From: Marinospirillum sp035271045 | GTDB taxonomy: Bacteria > Pseudomonadota > Gammaproteobacteria > Pseudomonadales > Halomonadaceae | Length of the DNA: 64,000 nt | Assembly (NCBI RefSeq): GCF_035271045.1 | Contig: NZ_DATESC010000030.1 | Span: 124,001 to 188,000 of the forward strand | Reading direction: 5' to 3' | Shown: positions 25,851-35,723 of the stretch, one piece after another | Position numbering within the stretch: the first letter of the stretch is position 1 | Layout: each line of letters begins with the position of its first letter | Translations under genes and position numbers: made by a program | Notes under the pieces: model-generated | What the model was told of the DNA's origin: nothing | Databases searched by the model: none | The model's input: the letters and a program-made list of their open reading frames with translations, nothing else

Positions 25851-26518
25851 AGGCTAGCATCGGACTGATAAGAAAAGCGTACATCTAAGCCTGCTAGTTT
25901 TACGCCATAAATGCGCTTAGGGTCTATTTTTTGGTAAGCCGGTCGTGGATTTTGCGCCAATACTTCAATAATAAGTTGCTTTAATTGACTACCTTTTGGA
26001 TGGGCTGCTAATTGTTGCTCCGCTAAATCGTGTATTTTTACGGTCAACAGTTCGGGGGGGTCGTGCGCCCACGCTGCAAAGGCTTCAGGCTGACCATCAA
26101 CCCAAGGAATGTAGGGCTTAATATCGACTATGGGTGTGCCGTCAATTAAATCAGTACCCGATAAATGAAGTTTTACCCCTTCAGTTAAATCAATGCTTTC
26201 TAGTTTAACCACAGATAAACCTAACCCGTTAGGTCGAAAAGTGGAGCGACTGGCAAATACACCGACCTTTTTATTACCACCTAAACGCGGTGGGCGAACT
26301 TTAGGTTTCCAGCCTTGATCTATATTTTGGTGAAAAATAAAGCTGACCCATAGGTGCGAAAAGTCGTCTAAGCCTGCAACGCATTCTGGCAGATTGTAAG
26401 GCGGTAGTAGCTCTAGCGTGGCATAAGCGCTAGGTGCTAGGCCTGGTTGCCGAGGCACAGCAAATTTTTCTTGATAACAAGAATGCATAATGCCTAGTGT
26501 TTTTAAAGACCAACTCAT
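25829..26518 (-). CDS. trmO: tRNA (N6-threonylcarbamoyladenosine37-N6)-methyltransferase TrmO
   Basis: Methylates t6A37 of threonine tRNAs using SAM. 229 residues of the UPF0066/VirR family: ATLELLPPYN..., LDDFSHLWVSFIFH near residue 47-60, KVGVFASRSTFRPNGLGLSVVKL near residue 83-105 and VDIKPYIPWVD. C-terminal extension (about 170-229) resembles the E. coli form. Short gap of 5 bases from the upstream HAD gene suggests co-transcription. Confidence 0.9.
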   Translation of the reverse strand: MSWSLKTLGIMHSCYQEKFAVPRQPGLAPSAYATLELLPPYNLPECVAGLDDFSHLWVSFIFHQNIDQGWKPKVRPPRLGGNKKVGVFASRSTFRPNGLGLSVVKLESIDLTEGVKLHLSGTDLIDGTPIVDIKPYIPWVDGQPEAFAAWAHDPPELLTVKIHDLAEQQLAAHPKGSQLKQLIIEVLAQNPRPAYQKIDPKRIYGVKLAGLDVRFSYQSDASLEVITVY

Positions 26519-26523
26519 CTTGC

Positions 26524-27195
26524 TTAGTCGCGTAGGCTGATAATGGGCCAGCCTGCTTGGTTAGCACGGACACGTAATGTATCGTCTGGATTGACTGCAA
26601 CGGGGTTATCAACAATTTCTAGTAACGGCAAATCATTGTGTGAATCGCTATAAAACCAGCTATTTTTTAAGCTTAAATCTTTGTTGGCTAGCCATTCATT
26701 TAAGCGGGTAATTTTTCCTTCCTGAAAACTAGGCACGCCAACAATATTTCCAGTGTAGCTACCATCAATAAATTCTGGCTCTGCTGCAATCATTGATTCT
26801 ACGCCCAGCAACTGAGCGATGGGTTCGGTAATAAAACGGTTAGTTGCCGTAATAATTAAAATTTGATGACCTTGTTCGCGGTGCTGGTTTAAAAGTGCGA
26901 CAGCTTTGGGAAGCATCAATGGAAGAATACTTTCTTCAATAAACAGCGCACGCCAAGCCAACATTGCTTGGGTGGAATACTGGGTTAAAGGGCGCAACGA
27001 AAAAGCGAGATAATCGTGAATATCTAAAGTGCCCTGCTGATAAGCAGCGTAGTAGCGGTCATTGGCTTTTTTATATTCGTCAGCATCGACCAATCCTTTA
27101 TTTACCAAAAATTCACCCCAAGCATGATCGCTGTCACCTGCTATCAAGGTGTTGTCTAGGTCAAACAAAGCTAAACTCACGGTATTAAACTCCAA
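26524..27195 (-). CDS. HAD-superfamily phosphatase (SerB-like, HAD-IB)
   Basis: 223 residues. The nucleophile motif is LFDLDNTLIAGDS (Asp12, Asp14); motif II is LIITAT near 115 and motif III/IV contains YSDSHNDLPLL near 189. Belongs to the group annotated as phosphoserine phosphatase-like hydrolases; the substrate is not clear. In Pseudomonas the same gene precedes rppH, in the same divergent layout. Confidence 0.85.
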   Translation of the reverse strand: MEFNTVSLALFDLDNTLIAGDSDHAWGEFLVNKGLVDADEYKKANDRYYAAYQQGTLDIHDYLAFSLRPLTQYSTQAMLAWRALFIEESILPLMLPKAVALLNQHREQGHQILIITATNRFITEPIAQLLGVESMIAAEPEFIDGSYTGNIVGVPSFQEGKITRLNEWLANKDLSLKNSWFYSDSHNDLPLLEIVDNPVAVNPDDTLRVRANQAGWPIISLRD

Positions 27196-27268
27196 GTAAC
27201 TAAATTAAGAAGGTTTATTACATTTTACATCAGTGTTAAGTTGAATACTTTTCATTCTTTGTGGAACA

Positions 27269-27793
27269 ATGCTTAATAAAGAATTTTTTGAGGGCGTAAC
27301 GTTGATTGACGAAGATGGGTACCGCCCGAATGTTGGCATTATTATCACAAATAGTGATGGTCAGTTGCTTTGGGCGAGGCGCTGTGGTCAAGACGCTTGG
27401 CAGTTTCCACAAGGTGGTATTAAAAATGATGAAACACCGGAGCAAGCCCTGTACCGCGAATTAAAAGAAGAAATTGGCTTGTCGCCAGATCAAGTTGAGC
27501 TGCTAGGTGCAACACGCGGCTGGCTGCGTTATCGCTTGCCTAAACGCATGGTACGCCGTAATAGCCGTCCTTTGTGTATTGGTCAAAAGCAAAAATGGTT
27601 TTTGTTGCAAATTCGTTGCGCTGATTCAAAAGTATGTTTTGATTGCTCACCTAAACCAGAGTTTGATGGTTGGCGTTGGGTAAGTTACTGGTATCCATTG
27701 GGTCAAGTGGTACCTTTTAAGCGCGATGTTTACCGCCGTGCGTTATTAGAGTTAGGCCCTAGATTACATCGAATGCTGGGTGGACATAAATGA
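27269..27793 (+). CDS. rppH: RNA pyrophosphohydrolase
   Basis: Removes pyrophosphate from 5' ends of mRNA, starting decay. 174 residues with the Nudix box GGIKNDETPEQALYRELKEE (about 49-68), the IDEDGYRPNVGIII start and the late WRWVSYWYPLGQVVPFKR segment of RppH. Overlaps ptsP by four bases, a widely kept pairing. Confidence 0.95.
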   Translation: MLNKEFFEGVTLIDEDGYRPNVGIIITNSDGQLLWARRCGQDAWQFPQGGIKNDETPEQALYRELKEEIGLSPDQVELLGATRGWLRYRLPKRMVRRNSRPLCIGQKQKWFLLQIRCADSKVCFDCSPKPEFDGWRWVSYWYPLGQVVPFKRDVYRRALLELGPRLHRMLGGHK

Positions 27794-30081
27794 CTAATAC
27801 GCCAACCACGTTTAATATGCTGGATGTTTTGCGTAAAATTGTGCAAGAAGTGAGTGCTGCCAGAGATTTACAAACGGCACTGTCTATTGTAGTACGTCGG
27901 GTTCGTAAAGCCATGAATACCGATGTTTGCTCTGTGTATTTAATGGATGCCTGCCAAGAACGCTATGTCTTAATGAATACGCTGGGCTTAAATGCTGCTG
28001 CTGTTGGGCAAGTTAGCTTAGCGCCTTCAGAAGGGTTGGTTGGTTATGTTGGGCAGCGTGAAGAACCCATTAATCTTGATGATGCGCCGTTGCATCCACG
28101 TTATTGTTATTTACCAGAAACGGGTGAAGAGCGGTACCACAGCTTTTTAGGTGTGCCGATTATTCATCAACGCCGTGCGATGGGTGTGCTGGTCGTACAG
28201 CAAATGGCTAAACGTAAATTTGATGAAGGTGAAGAAGCTTTTTTAGTCACTATCGCTGCTCAATTAGCGGCTGTTCTTGCCCATGCTCAATTAAGTGGTA
28301 GCTTAAAAATCATTCCTGGTCAGCGTCAAGCTATGGTGCGTTTCCAAGGTTTGCCTGCTTCATCGGGTGCTGCAATTGGTCGAGCAAGGGTGATTATGCC
28401 GCCTGCCGATTTAGACAGCGTGCCAGAGCGCAAGTGTGAATGCATTGAAGAGGAAAAAAAGGTTTTTTTAGCGGCGCTTAAATCGGTACGTGATGACATT
28501 CGTGCCGTGGGTTTAAAACTAGCTAATCGAGTTAGCCCACAAGAACAAGCGCTGTTTGATGCTTATATTCAAATGTTGGATGAAGAGTCTTTGGGTGCAG
28601 AAGTATTAAAGCACATTGAAGAAGGCGATTGGGCACAAGGTGCTTTAGCTTTTGTAGTGAAACGCCACGTTAAGTATTTAGAAAAAGTTGAAGATTCTTA
28701 CCTAAGAGAACGCGCTGCGGATATTCGTGATTTGGGTCGTCGGGTACTGTCTTATTTACAAGCCGGTGGCGAAGCGCCACGGGAATATGAAGATAATACC
28801 TTGCTAGTGGGTGAAGAATTATCACCCGCACTTTTAGGTGAAGTACCTAAAGAAAAATTAGCTGGTTTAATTAGTGTAAAAGGTTCAAGTAACTCCCACC
28901 TAGCCATTTTAGCCCGTGCGATGGGTATTCCGGTTGTGATGGGTTTGACTGACTTGCCCTTTGCTCAGTTAGAAGGGCAGTTATTAATTCTTGATGGCTA
29001 CCGTGGTCAGGTAATTAGTTATCCTGATGAGTTACTGCGCCGCCAATATGAAATTTTTATTGAAGAAGACAGAGCACTGTCGGATGCATTAGAAGCCGAA
29101 GCTGGTTTGCCGTGCATTACCCGTGACGGGCATCGCGTGCCGTTATTGCTGAATACGGGTTTATCGGTCGATCATGGTCGGGCGTTGGCTTATGGTGCTG
29201 AAGGCGTTGGCTTATACCGTACCGAAGTACAGTTTATGATGGCTGAGCGTTTTCCTAGTGAGCAAGAACAGGTTAGTCTTTATCGACAGCAGTTATCCGC
29301 TTTTGCACCACGCCAAGTGACTATGCGTACGCTAGACATTGGTGGCGATAAGCCTTTGCCTTATTTCCCGATTGAAGAAGACAACCCTGTTTTAGGCTGG
29401 CGAGGCATTCGCTTTACTTTAGATCACCCCGAAATTTTCTTAACTCAAGTACGCGCCATGCTACGTGCTAGCGAAGGTTTAGATAATTTGCGTATTTTAT
29501 TGCCGATGATTTCTTCAGTGCGTGAAGTAGAAGAAGCCCTAGCATTAATTCGCCGCGCTTGGGTAGAATTGCGTCAAAATGAAGGACTACGCATTGCTAA
29601 ACCTTTAGTAGGCGCAATGATTGAAGTACCAGCTGCAGTCTTTCAAATAAGAGCCTTATCTGAACGAGTGGATTATTTATCGGTAGGCAGCAACGACTTA
29701 ACTCAATATATGTTAGCTATTGACCGTGATAATCCCAAGGTAGCACGACTTTACAGTGGTTATCATCCAGCAGTGCTGCAAGTATTGGCAAAAATTGCTG
29801 TTGACTCGCACGCTTCACGCTTGCCATTAAGTATTTGTGGTGAGCTTGCTGGTGATCCGGCGGGTGCTATTTTGTTGCTGGGCATGGGGTATCAAAGCCT
29901 TTCTATGAACCTAGCCAGTTTGCCAAGGGTTAAAGCCGTGATTCGCCGCGTGACGCTTGAGCAGGCGCGTGAACTACTAGCACGTGTGCTTAAATGCGCC
30001 AGTACCGATCAAGTGGTTGGGCATTTAGGTGTATTTATGGGTGAGTTAGGTTTGGGTTGGTTATCAGGGCCGAAAAGCTAG
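27790..30081 (+). CDS. ptsP: PEP-protein phosphotransferase PtsP (GAF-EI, nitrogen PTS)
   Basis: Enzyme I of the nitrogen-related PTS: takes phosphate from PEP and passes it to NPr. 763 residues: GAF domain (about 17-165), EI N-terminal/phospho-histidine domain with SSNSHLAILARAMGIPVV (active His370) and the PEP-binding barrel with YRTEVQFM, SVGSNDLTQYML and CGELAGDP (Cys683). It follows rppH and its end overlaps the convergent L,D-transpeptidase gene by 18 bases. Confidence 0.95.
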   Translation: MTNTPTTFNMLDVLRKIVQEVSAARDLQTALSIVVRRVRKAMNTDVCSVYLMDACQERYVLMNTLGLNAAAVGQVSLAPSEGLVGYVGQREEPINLDDAPLHPRYCYLPETGEERYHSFLGVPIIHQRRAMGVLVVQQMAKRKFDEGEEAFLVTIAAQLAAVLAHAQLSGSLKIIPGQRQAMVRFQGLPASSGAAIGRARVIMPPADLDSVPERKCECIEEEKKVFLAALKSVRDDIRAVGLKLANRVSPQEQALFDAYIQMLDEESLGAEVLKHIEEGDWAQGALAFVVKRHVKYLEKVEDSYLRERAADIRDLGRRVLSYLQAGGEAPREYEDNTLLVGEELSPALLGEVPKEKLAGLISVKGSSNSHLAILARAMGIPVVMGLTDLPFAQLEGQLLILDGYRGQVISYPDELLRRQYEIFIEEDRALSDALEAEAGLPCITRDGHRVPLLLNTGLSVDHGRALAYGAEGVGLYRTEVQFMMAERFPSEQEQVSLYRQQLSAFAPRQVTMRTLDIGGDKPLPYFPIEEDNPVLGWRGIRFTLDHPEIFLTQVRAMLRASEGLDNLRILLPMISSVREVEEALALIRRAWVELRQNEGLRIAKPLVGAMIEVPAAVFQIRALSERVDYLSVGSNDLTQYMLAIDRDNPKVARLYSGYHPAVLQVLAKIAVDSHASRLPLSICGELAGDPAGAILLLGMGYQSLSMNLASLPRVKAVIRRVTLEQARELLARVLKCASTDQVVGHLGVFMGELGLGWLSGPKS

Positions 30082-31791
30082 GTGCTTATCTTCTGCTAGC
30101 GTGTCTTTGTGGTAAATGTCTTTGCGCCATTGTAAACGTCCTGCCGCATCAGTCCAAACCGACCAATACATTAAATAAACGGCCACTTTAGGATAAACCT
30201 TTAAATAACGCTCTTCGCCTTGCTGGTAAGTTTGATTTACTTTGTCTTCAGTCCAATTTGTATCGCTGTTTAATACAGCAAGTACCAGTTGATCTGCTGC
30301 TTCTAGACGCACACAACCGTGACTTAGGTCACGATTCTCTGCGCTAAATACCTGTCGATAAGGCGTGTCATGCAAATAAATAGCTTGTTGATTCGATAAA
30401 CGAAATTTGGCTTTGCCTAGCTGATTGTAGTTGCCTGTTTTTTGCACAATGCGATAGCCAGATTTTTCATTTTCAAACGCATCAGCAGGCAATTGATCTA
30501 ATGACACAAAGCGCGATGGCGTGTGCCAACCATTGACCAAGGCATAGTCGCGTGAACTTAAATATTCAGGGTTTTGTTGTGCGCGTGGCAAAATACTTTT
30601 ACGAGCGATGCTGTTAGGTACATTCCAAAGTGGGTTTAATACAATGGATGTCAGCCACTGGTTCATAATGGGGGTGCGTAAACCATTACGCCCAATCACA
30701 ATTTTCATGTCAAGTTTAAGTTGCTGCGCCTCGATAAAAGTGAGCCGCTGGTCAGCCATATTCACCATAATATGCCGTTGATTCAGTTGTTTAGGAAGGT
30801 GATGTAAGCGGCGGATGTTATGCGCAAGTAATCGCATTCTTTCTTGAGGGGCAAGGTTTAGCCAAGCACGCGTTTGCTCATCAGTGATGCCCGTGGTTTT
30901 AAGTTGATGCCTTTGTTGAAAATTGATTAAAGCCGCGGTTAGTGTTTCATCAAATAATGGCTGCTGAAGACCATCTGGTAAATAGGCATTTAAATTCTGT
31001 AGATCACCTTGGTGTATGAGTTGTAATGCTAGCCTAGTTACTTCGGCATCACGCATACCTTCTTGTAAATCGTCAGCGACTATTGGCCAGTCACCTAACT
31101 TAGCTATGGCTTCTAATTCAGCAAAAGCTTGCCGCCAAGGTTGATAATAACGGCTGTTGGGTTGCGTTTCTTGAATGCGATTAACGGCCCAAATAACCGG
31201 CGACTGACCGTGAAGTGCTTGCAGCCAAATAGGAAAAACATCAGCTAAGTTTCGCCTAACTACTTCATCCGGCCAGTTATCCCAGCGCTCGTAAGCGTTA
31301 GTAATACCATGATCTTGATCTAAATCAAATGTTGCCCAATAGCCTTGTAATAAGTCAGTTTGGTAGCTAAGAAATAGGTCAGTAATTAATAAGTCCGTGG
31401 CTTGACGATGCCTTGGTAGGCTGGTGTTGACTGGCTGCTGCAACAATTCTGCCAATTGCTGATAACGCTTTAGCTTAGGGTGAGGCTCAAGCGCTAACCA
31501 AGGTTTAAGGTCGCTTAATAATAAGTGTGCAGCACTATTAGGCTTGCCATCTTTATCAAACCAAAAATGATTAAACTCCGCTTGTTGGTAAAGTTGAGCT
31601 AAGTAATCACGCTGCTGTAATTGTTCTTCTGGGTAATAACTGATGAGTGTTGAGTCAACCCAACTTACCAAAGCTTCATGGCTAGGTGTTTTAAATTGAA
31701 TGTTTGACGAGCTTGATAAACCGACTGCGTAAGTAGGCAAAGCATTTAGCAGTAGCAGCAAGCTAAATACCAATGTTGGTTTTAAATGCAT
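30064..31791 (-). CDS. ldtD: L,D-transpeptidase (YcbB/LdtD-like)
   Basis: Forms 3-3 crosslinks in peptidoglycan. 575 residues from the ATG at 31791, which begins a good signal peptide ending at PTYA; an upstream in-frame ATG at 31854 would overlap the neighbouring gene. Domains: N-terminal scaffold, peptidoglycan-binding helices (LTAALINFQQRHQLKTTG, about 280-330) and a YkuD catalytic domain with SHGCVRLE, catalytic Cys493. Same plan as E. coli YcbB. Order on the minus strand: NRDE gene, then this one. Confidence 0.88.
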   Translation of the reverse strand: MHLKPTLVFSLLLLLNALPTYAVGLSSSSNIQFKTPSHEALVSWVDSTLISYYPEEQLQQRDYLAQLYQQAEFNHFWFDKDGKPNSAAHLLLSDLKPWLALEPHPKLKRYQQLAELLQQPVNTSLPRHRQATDLLITDLFLSYQTDLLQGYWATFDLDQDHGITNAYERWDNWPDEVVRRNLADVFPIWLQALHGQSPVIWAVNRIQETQPNSRYYQPWRQAFAELEAIAKLGDWPIVADDLQEGMRDAEVTRLALQLIHQGDLQNLNAYLPDGLQQPLFDETLTAALINFQQRHQLKTTGITDEQTRAWLNLAPQERMRLLAHNIRRLHHLPKQLNQRHIMVNMADQRLTFIEAQQLKLDMKIVIGRNGLRTPIMNQWLTSIVLNPLWNVPNSIARKSILPRAQQNPEYLSSRDYALVNGWHTPSRFVSLDQLPADAFENEKSGYRIVQKTGNYNQLGKAKFRLSNQQAIYLHDTPYRQVFSAENRDLSHGCVRLEAADQLVLAVLNSDTNWTEDKVNQTYQQGEERYLKVYPKVAVYLMYWSVWTDAAGRLQWRKDIYHKDTLAEDKHLAFRP

Positions 31792-31813
31792 TAGCTTTAA
31801 AAAATACAATATT

Positions 31814-32584
31814 TTAATTAGACGGGCAACTTTGCCATTTGAATTGCTGTTCATTAACTAGCTTCTGATTAGCTGGATGATTTTTTTCATGTAAGTGCCA
31901 GTAGCCATCGGCTGTTTGCCACACCAGTGTCGAGGTACGCGTTGCGTAGTGCTCGCCTTTAATAAAAATAGACGATAAAAAACGCTCGGTTTCTAAACCA
32001 ATATGCGTATCAGGAAGGTCTTTATCGGCGGCTAGTGTTGGGTCTGCAAGTATAGCAAAAAGCTGATTTGGATGGCAGCCATCCGTTGTTTGCCAAGTTT
32101 CTATCGCTGTTTTTAAGCGGCGTGTTTTTGGCCATTCAGTTTCTAGTGTTGCATTACTTAATACATAAAGACCCGATCCTAATTGACGTGCTGGTTTGGC
32201 TAAACGGTTTGAAAAATACCAAGCTTGTTGCTCATCACCCCAAAGCAAGTTGAAGCCTGCAAAATTGGCTTGATTAGCTTCTAGCCAAGTGGGTAACTCG
32301 CCTAAAGGCTGCTGCAAAGCCTGAAGTACTAATTCACCACGAGACCATTTACCTGCGGCTAGGTCACGGCCATCTCTAAAGTTGGTTAAAGTTGCCCAGC
32401 GACCGTGTTTGTTTGTAAGTAACCAACTGCCACCCGCTTCTAAATCTTTACCACCAAGAATATCAGGCTGCTCTGGCCAAAAATTAGCAGGGCGAGTCGG
32501 ACGCTGTAAAAATTCGTCTCGGTTGGTTGCCAGTAAAAAAGGGTAGTCAGCATTTTGTTGCCAAGATAACGCCAATAGACACAT
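31814..32584 (-). CDS. NRDE/TANGO2 family protein
   Basis: 256 residues starting MCLLALSWQQNADYPFLLATNRDEF: the NRDE signature is residues 20-23. The ATG at 32584 has GGAA seven bases upstream. An upstream in-frame extension to 32761 is discarded because it overlaps the divergent sensor gene and family members begin MCLL. Bacterial and mitochondrial relatives are implicated in haem trafficking; role here is unknown. Shares a 97-base intergenic region with the divergent sensor protein. Confidence 0.88.
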   Translation of the reverse strand: MCLLALSWQQNADYPFLLATNRDEFLQRPTRPANFWPEQPDILGGKDLEAGGSWLLTNKHGRWATLTNFRDGRDLAAGKWSRGELVLQALQQPLGELPTWLEANQANFAGFNLLWGDEQQAWYFSNRLAKPARQLGSGLYVLSNATLETEWPKTRRLKTAIETWQTTDGCHPNQLFAILADPTLAADKDLPDTHIGLETERFLSSIFIKGEHYATRTSTLVWQTADGYWHLHEKNHPANQKLVNEQQFKWQSCPSN

Positions 32585-32681
32585 TATTAGTTCCACGCTG
32601 CAAAGTAAAAGTTTTCCAAAGCTCCCTGCTGCTTGTGTTGCTATACTCGTTTTTTTAATCGTTTTAGACAAGGAGTTTTCA

Positions 32682-34892
32682 GTGCCAGCCTCTGATTCTT
32701 CATTCATTATTACACAGCAACAACTAATTAAAAGCCGTTGGTTTAGCTTATTAATGCCCATGGCAATTATAGGTTCAATGCTTTTTTTATTAATGGCGTT
32801 GTTAATAAATCTTAATTTTCATTCAATAAAAAACCTTGCTGAACGAGAAATTGAAGAACGCTTGCTTGAATCAGCTAGCCAAATGGCGCAGCATTTATCC
32901 AATGAACCGTTAAAGGTTGAGTTGTTGGGTGATGATGAATCAGGTGCTCATTTAGATAAATTGGCGTTACGTTTAGTACAGATGTCTGTTCCTTGGAGCG
33001 GTTATAGTTTGCTGATGGATGCAACAGGTAAGCTGTTAGTGTTTCCTTATCAAGCCGAATCAGATTGGTCGAATATACCTTGGCAAGCAATGGTTGACAA
33101 AAAATCACAAGAAAAATTTGATAAAGTCGACGTCAATTTTTTAAAGCAGCCTAATCTTGCTAATGCATTAGATCCTTTACGTTTAGACGCTTCTGGTTTA
33201 ATTAATCTTGAGGTTAAAGGTAAAAAAATATTATTAAGTTGGTCAACAATTACTCTTGTTAATTGGAAGGTAATTAACATTGTCGCAGCAGAGAAAGCTT
33301 TCATAGTTGAAAACCAACTGATAGACGATTATCGTTTAATGATTTTTTTATGTGGGGCTTTCTTATTCATTATGTTTTTTGTGTTGGTTTCTTTAGTGTT
33401 TCGCCGTGACCAACAATTGATTAATAATCAAAAACCAAATTCATTACAAGAAGAAAGCCTTTCAATAGCTTCACCATTAGTTATTGATAAATCAGACTTT
33501 ATAAATTTAATTAATGGCCCTTTAATGGTTTGCCAGTTTGATGCAGCCGGTTTGGTGGTTACTTGCAATGCTACTTTTGAGCACCTTACTGGTAGCACTA
33601 AAAGTAATTTAAAAGGAGCAAATTTAGCTGGGTTATTAGGTTTAAAAAGCTTAATGATGAATACTCAAAAAAATGAATTCGAACTAAGAATTGGCAAACA
33701 AGATACTAGCAGCTACTGGGTTAGTTTTCACTACACTAGCGACCAAGAAGGTTTGCTGTTATTACTTGATATTAGCGAATTTAAAAAAATTCAACAGCAG
33801 TTAATAGGTGATAAGCAACGCGCAAACTTAGCAGCAAAAATGAAAGCCGCATTTTTTAAAGTAGCAGTCAATGATGCTAATCAATTATTATTAGAATTAA
33901 TAAAAAACGCCCAAGGCTTCGATAAAAATTTAACTAGCTACTGTCAAGTGAAGCTATTAGATTTGCAGTATTTATTAGATGATATGCAAGACATATCAGA
34001 TACAGACGAACTAGAAATAAAAACCTTATCGGAGGACTGCTTAATTATTGATTTATTAATTGATGACTGTCATAATTTAAGTAAGAACTTGCTAACTGAT
34101 ACTGGGCGTTGTTTAGTTATTAATTCAAAATCAAATATGCCTAAACAGTTGACACTAGATAGACGTAAATTATTACGTTTAATGCGTCATTTATTAAGGC
34201 AAGTTATTCAGATGTCTATCAAAGGTGATATCTATCTACTGTTAAACTGGACAGATTCAAATCGTTTGCAATTAACCCTTAAAGACCAAGGGGGCGGCTT
34301 GATTGAAAGTGAACGCCTGCGCCGTTTTCAGTTAACCACGCCGATGAGCAGCAGTTATGAGTCAACGTCTGGTGCTTTAGGATTAGGGCAATTATTAACC
34401 CGTCAGTTAGTGCATGAAATGCGTGGTAGCTTAAATATTGAAGCTTTGCCTACGGGTGGTTTACAGATACAAATTGAATTGCCTGCGCGGTTGCTAGCAG
34501 CCAAATCTGAAAAGCTTATTTTAGGGTGCATTTTGGTGGTGGATGATGGTCCCGTGAATGCCATGTTAGCTGCCAGTGTGTTAGAAAAGTCAGGGTATCA
34601 GGTTGATGTTGCAGAAAATGGGGCAAAAGCTTTAGTGTTAGGGCAAGAAAAAAACTATGACTTGGTATTGATGGACATCTTTATGCCTGATATGGATGGT
34701 CTTGAAACAACGCGTTGCTGGCGACAGTTACCTAATACCAATGCCCTTATTCCGATTATCGCTTTAACAGCAAATACTATTGCGGTGGAGCGCCAGCGTT
34801 TTTTACAGCAAGGTATGGACGATTACTTAGCTAAACCCTATAAGCCCAACGAATTGCGCGAGCTGGTGCTACGTTGGTTACAAAAAAAATGA
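32682..34892 (+). CDS. Degenerate hybrid histidine kinase with intact receiver
   Basis: 736 residues starting with GTG after AAGGAG. Membrane segment at about 27-50, periplasmic sensor to about 220, second segment about 222-243, PAS-like domain about 265-370, kinase-like core, then a receiver (about 618-736) with Asp665 in LMDIFMPDMDG, plus LTANT and KPYKP. The kinase part is unusual: the H-box (about 384-400) reads AKMKAAFFKVAVND, without the phospho-accepting histidine, and the N-box (about 490-510) reads HLLRQVIQMS with arginine in place of the usual asparagine. G1 (DQGGGL) and G2 (ALGLGQLL) survive. It may be a pseudokinase feeding or blocking another relay. Confidence 0.8.
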   Translation: MPASDSSFIITQQQLIKSRWFSLLMPMAIIGSMLFLLMALLINLNFHSIKNLAEREIEERLLESASQMAQHLSNEPLKVELLGDDESGAHLDKLALRLVQMSVPWSGYSLLMDATGKLLVFPYQAESDWSNIPWQAMVDKKSQEKFDKVDVNFLKQPNLANALDPLRLDASGLINLEVKGKKILLSWSTITLVNWKVINIVAAEKAFIVENQLIDDYRLMIFLCGAFLFIMFFVLVSLVFRRDQQLINNQKPNSLQEESLSIASPLVIDKSDFINLINGPLMVCQFDAAGLVVTCNATFEHLTGSTKSNLKGANLAGLLGLKSLMMNTQKNEFELRIGKQDTSSYWVSFHYTSDQEGLLLLLDISEFKKIQQQLIGDKQRANLAAKMKAAFFKVAVNDANQLLLELIKNAQGFDKNLTSYCQVKLLDLQYLLDDMQDISDTDELEIKTLSEDCLIIDLLIDDCHNLSKNLLTDTGRCLVINSKSNMPKQLTLDRRKLLRLMRHLLRQVIQMSIKGDIYLLLNWTDSNRLQLTLKDQGGGLIESERLRRFQLTTPMSSSYESTSGALGLGQLLTRQLVHEMRGSLNIEALPTGGLQIQIELPARLLAAKSEKLILGCILVVDDGPVNAMLAASVLEKSGYQVDVAENGAKALVLGQEKNYDLVLMDIFMPDMDGLETTRCWRQLPNTNALIPIIALTANTIAVERQRFLQQGMDDYLAKPYKPNELRELVLRWLQKK

Positions 34893-34902
34893 GGTCAAAC
34901 TT

Positions 34903-35688
34903 GTGGTTTATTTAACCTATTTAGTCTTAGGCGCTGCGGCTGGTTTTTTAGCCGGTTTATTTGGTATCGGTGGTGGCCTAGTTATTGTTTCTGTCTTAGT
35001 CTTTACTTTTTCTACATTAGGTTTTTCGCAGGAAATATTGGTGCATTTAGCCGTAGGTACTTCTTTGGCAACCATTATTCCGACCTCGTTAAGTTCAAGT
35101 TTTGCACACCATAAAAAGCAGGGCGTTCGTTGGGCGTGGGTTAAAAAAATTACGCTAGGTTTAGCATTGGGTTCGCTGGTCGGTGCTTGGACGGCTAATT
35201 TATTAAGTGGTGTAGCGTTGCAAGCAATCATTGGTGGTTTTGTGATCTTGGTGGCAGTCCAAATGGTTTTAAAACTGCAACCTAAACCTAAAGAAGGCGA
35301 GCCGAGTTCGGCGGTACTAACAGCAGCAGGTGGCGTGATTGGTTGGGCTTCAACAATTTTTGGCATTGGTGGCGGCACGTTAAGCGTCCCTTTTTTGGTC
35401 TGGTGTAATGGAGGTATGCGCCAAGCGGTCGGTACTTCTGCTGCTTTGGGTTTTCCGATTGCCTTATTTGGTGCTTTGGGTTACTTGTGGGCAGGTTGGC
35501 AACACTCAGATTTACCAGAACTTGCGACGGGTTACATTTATTGGCCTGCTTTCATTGGTATTAGTGTGGCTAGTGTGCCTTTTGCGCGTGTTGGCGCGCG
35601 TTTAGCCCACTTTTTACCTGAACTGCTATTAAAGCGTTTGTTTGCAGCTTTGCTATTTATAGTGGGTTTTAAGCTGCTATTTTTCTAA
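34903..35688 (+). CDS. TSUP (TauE/SafE) family permease
   Basis: 261-residue membrane protein with two repeated glycine motifs: AGFLAGLFGIGGGLVIVSVL (about 13-32) and GWASTIFGIGGGTLSVPFLV (about 147-166), both typical of TSUP sulfite/sulfoacetate/sulfur exporters. Starts with GTG after GAGG. Sits between the sensor gene and lgt, as in Pseudomonas. Substrate not determined. Confidence 0.88.
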   Translation: MVYLTYLVLGAAAGFLAGLFGIGGGLVIVSVLVFTFSTLGFSQEILVHLAVGTSLATIIPTSLSSSFAHHKKQGVRWAWVKKITLGLALGSLVGAWTANLLSGVALQAIIGGFVILVAVQMVLKLQPKPKEGEPSSAVLTAAGGVIGWASTIFGIGGGTLSVPFLVWCNGGMRQAVGTSAALGFPIALFGALGYLWAGWQHSDLPELATGYIYWPAFIGISVASVPFARVGARLAHFLPELLLKRLFAALLFIVGFKLLFF

Positions 35689-35723
35689 TAATAGAATATT
35701 TTTATACGAGAGTTGATGCATTT

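Noticed and set aside
31792..31854. Longer start of the L,D-transpeptidase
   Set aside because: It would overlap the upstream NRDE gene and put a charged stretch before the signal peptide.
32585..32761. Longer N-terminus of the NRDE protein
   Set aside because: Family members begin MCLL; the extension overlaps the divergent sensor gene and its promoter.
34917..35378. 153-codon minus-strand ORF inside the TSUP gene
   Set aside because: Proline- and threonine-rich shadow of a glycine-rich membrane protein; no family resemblance.
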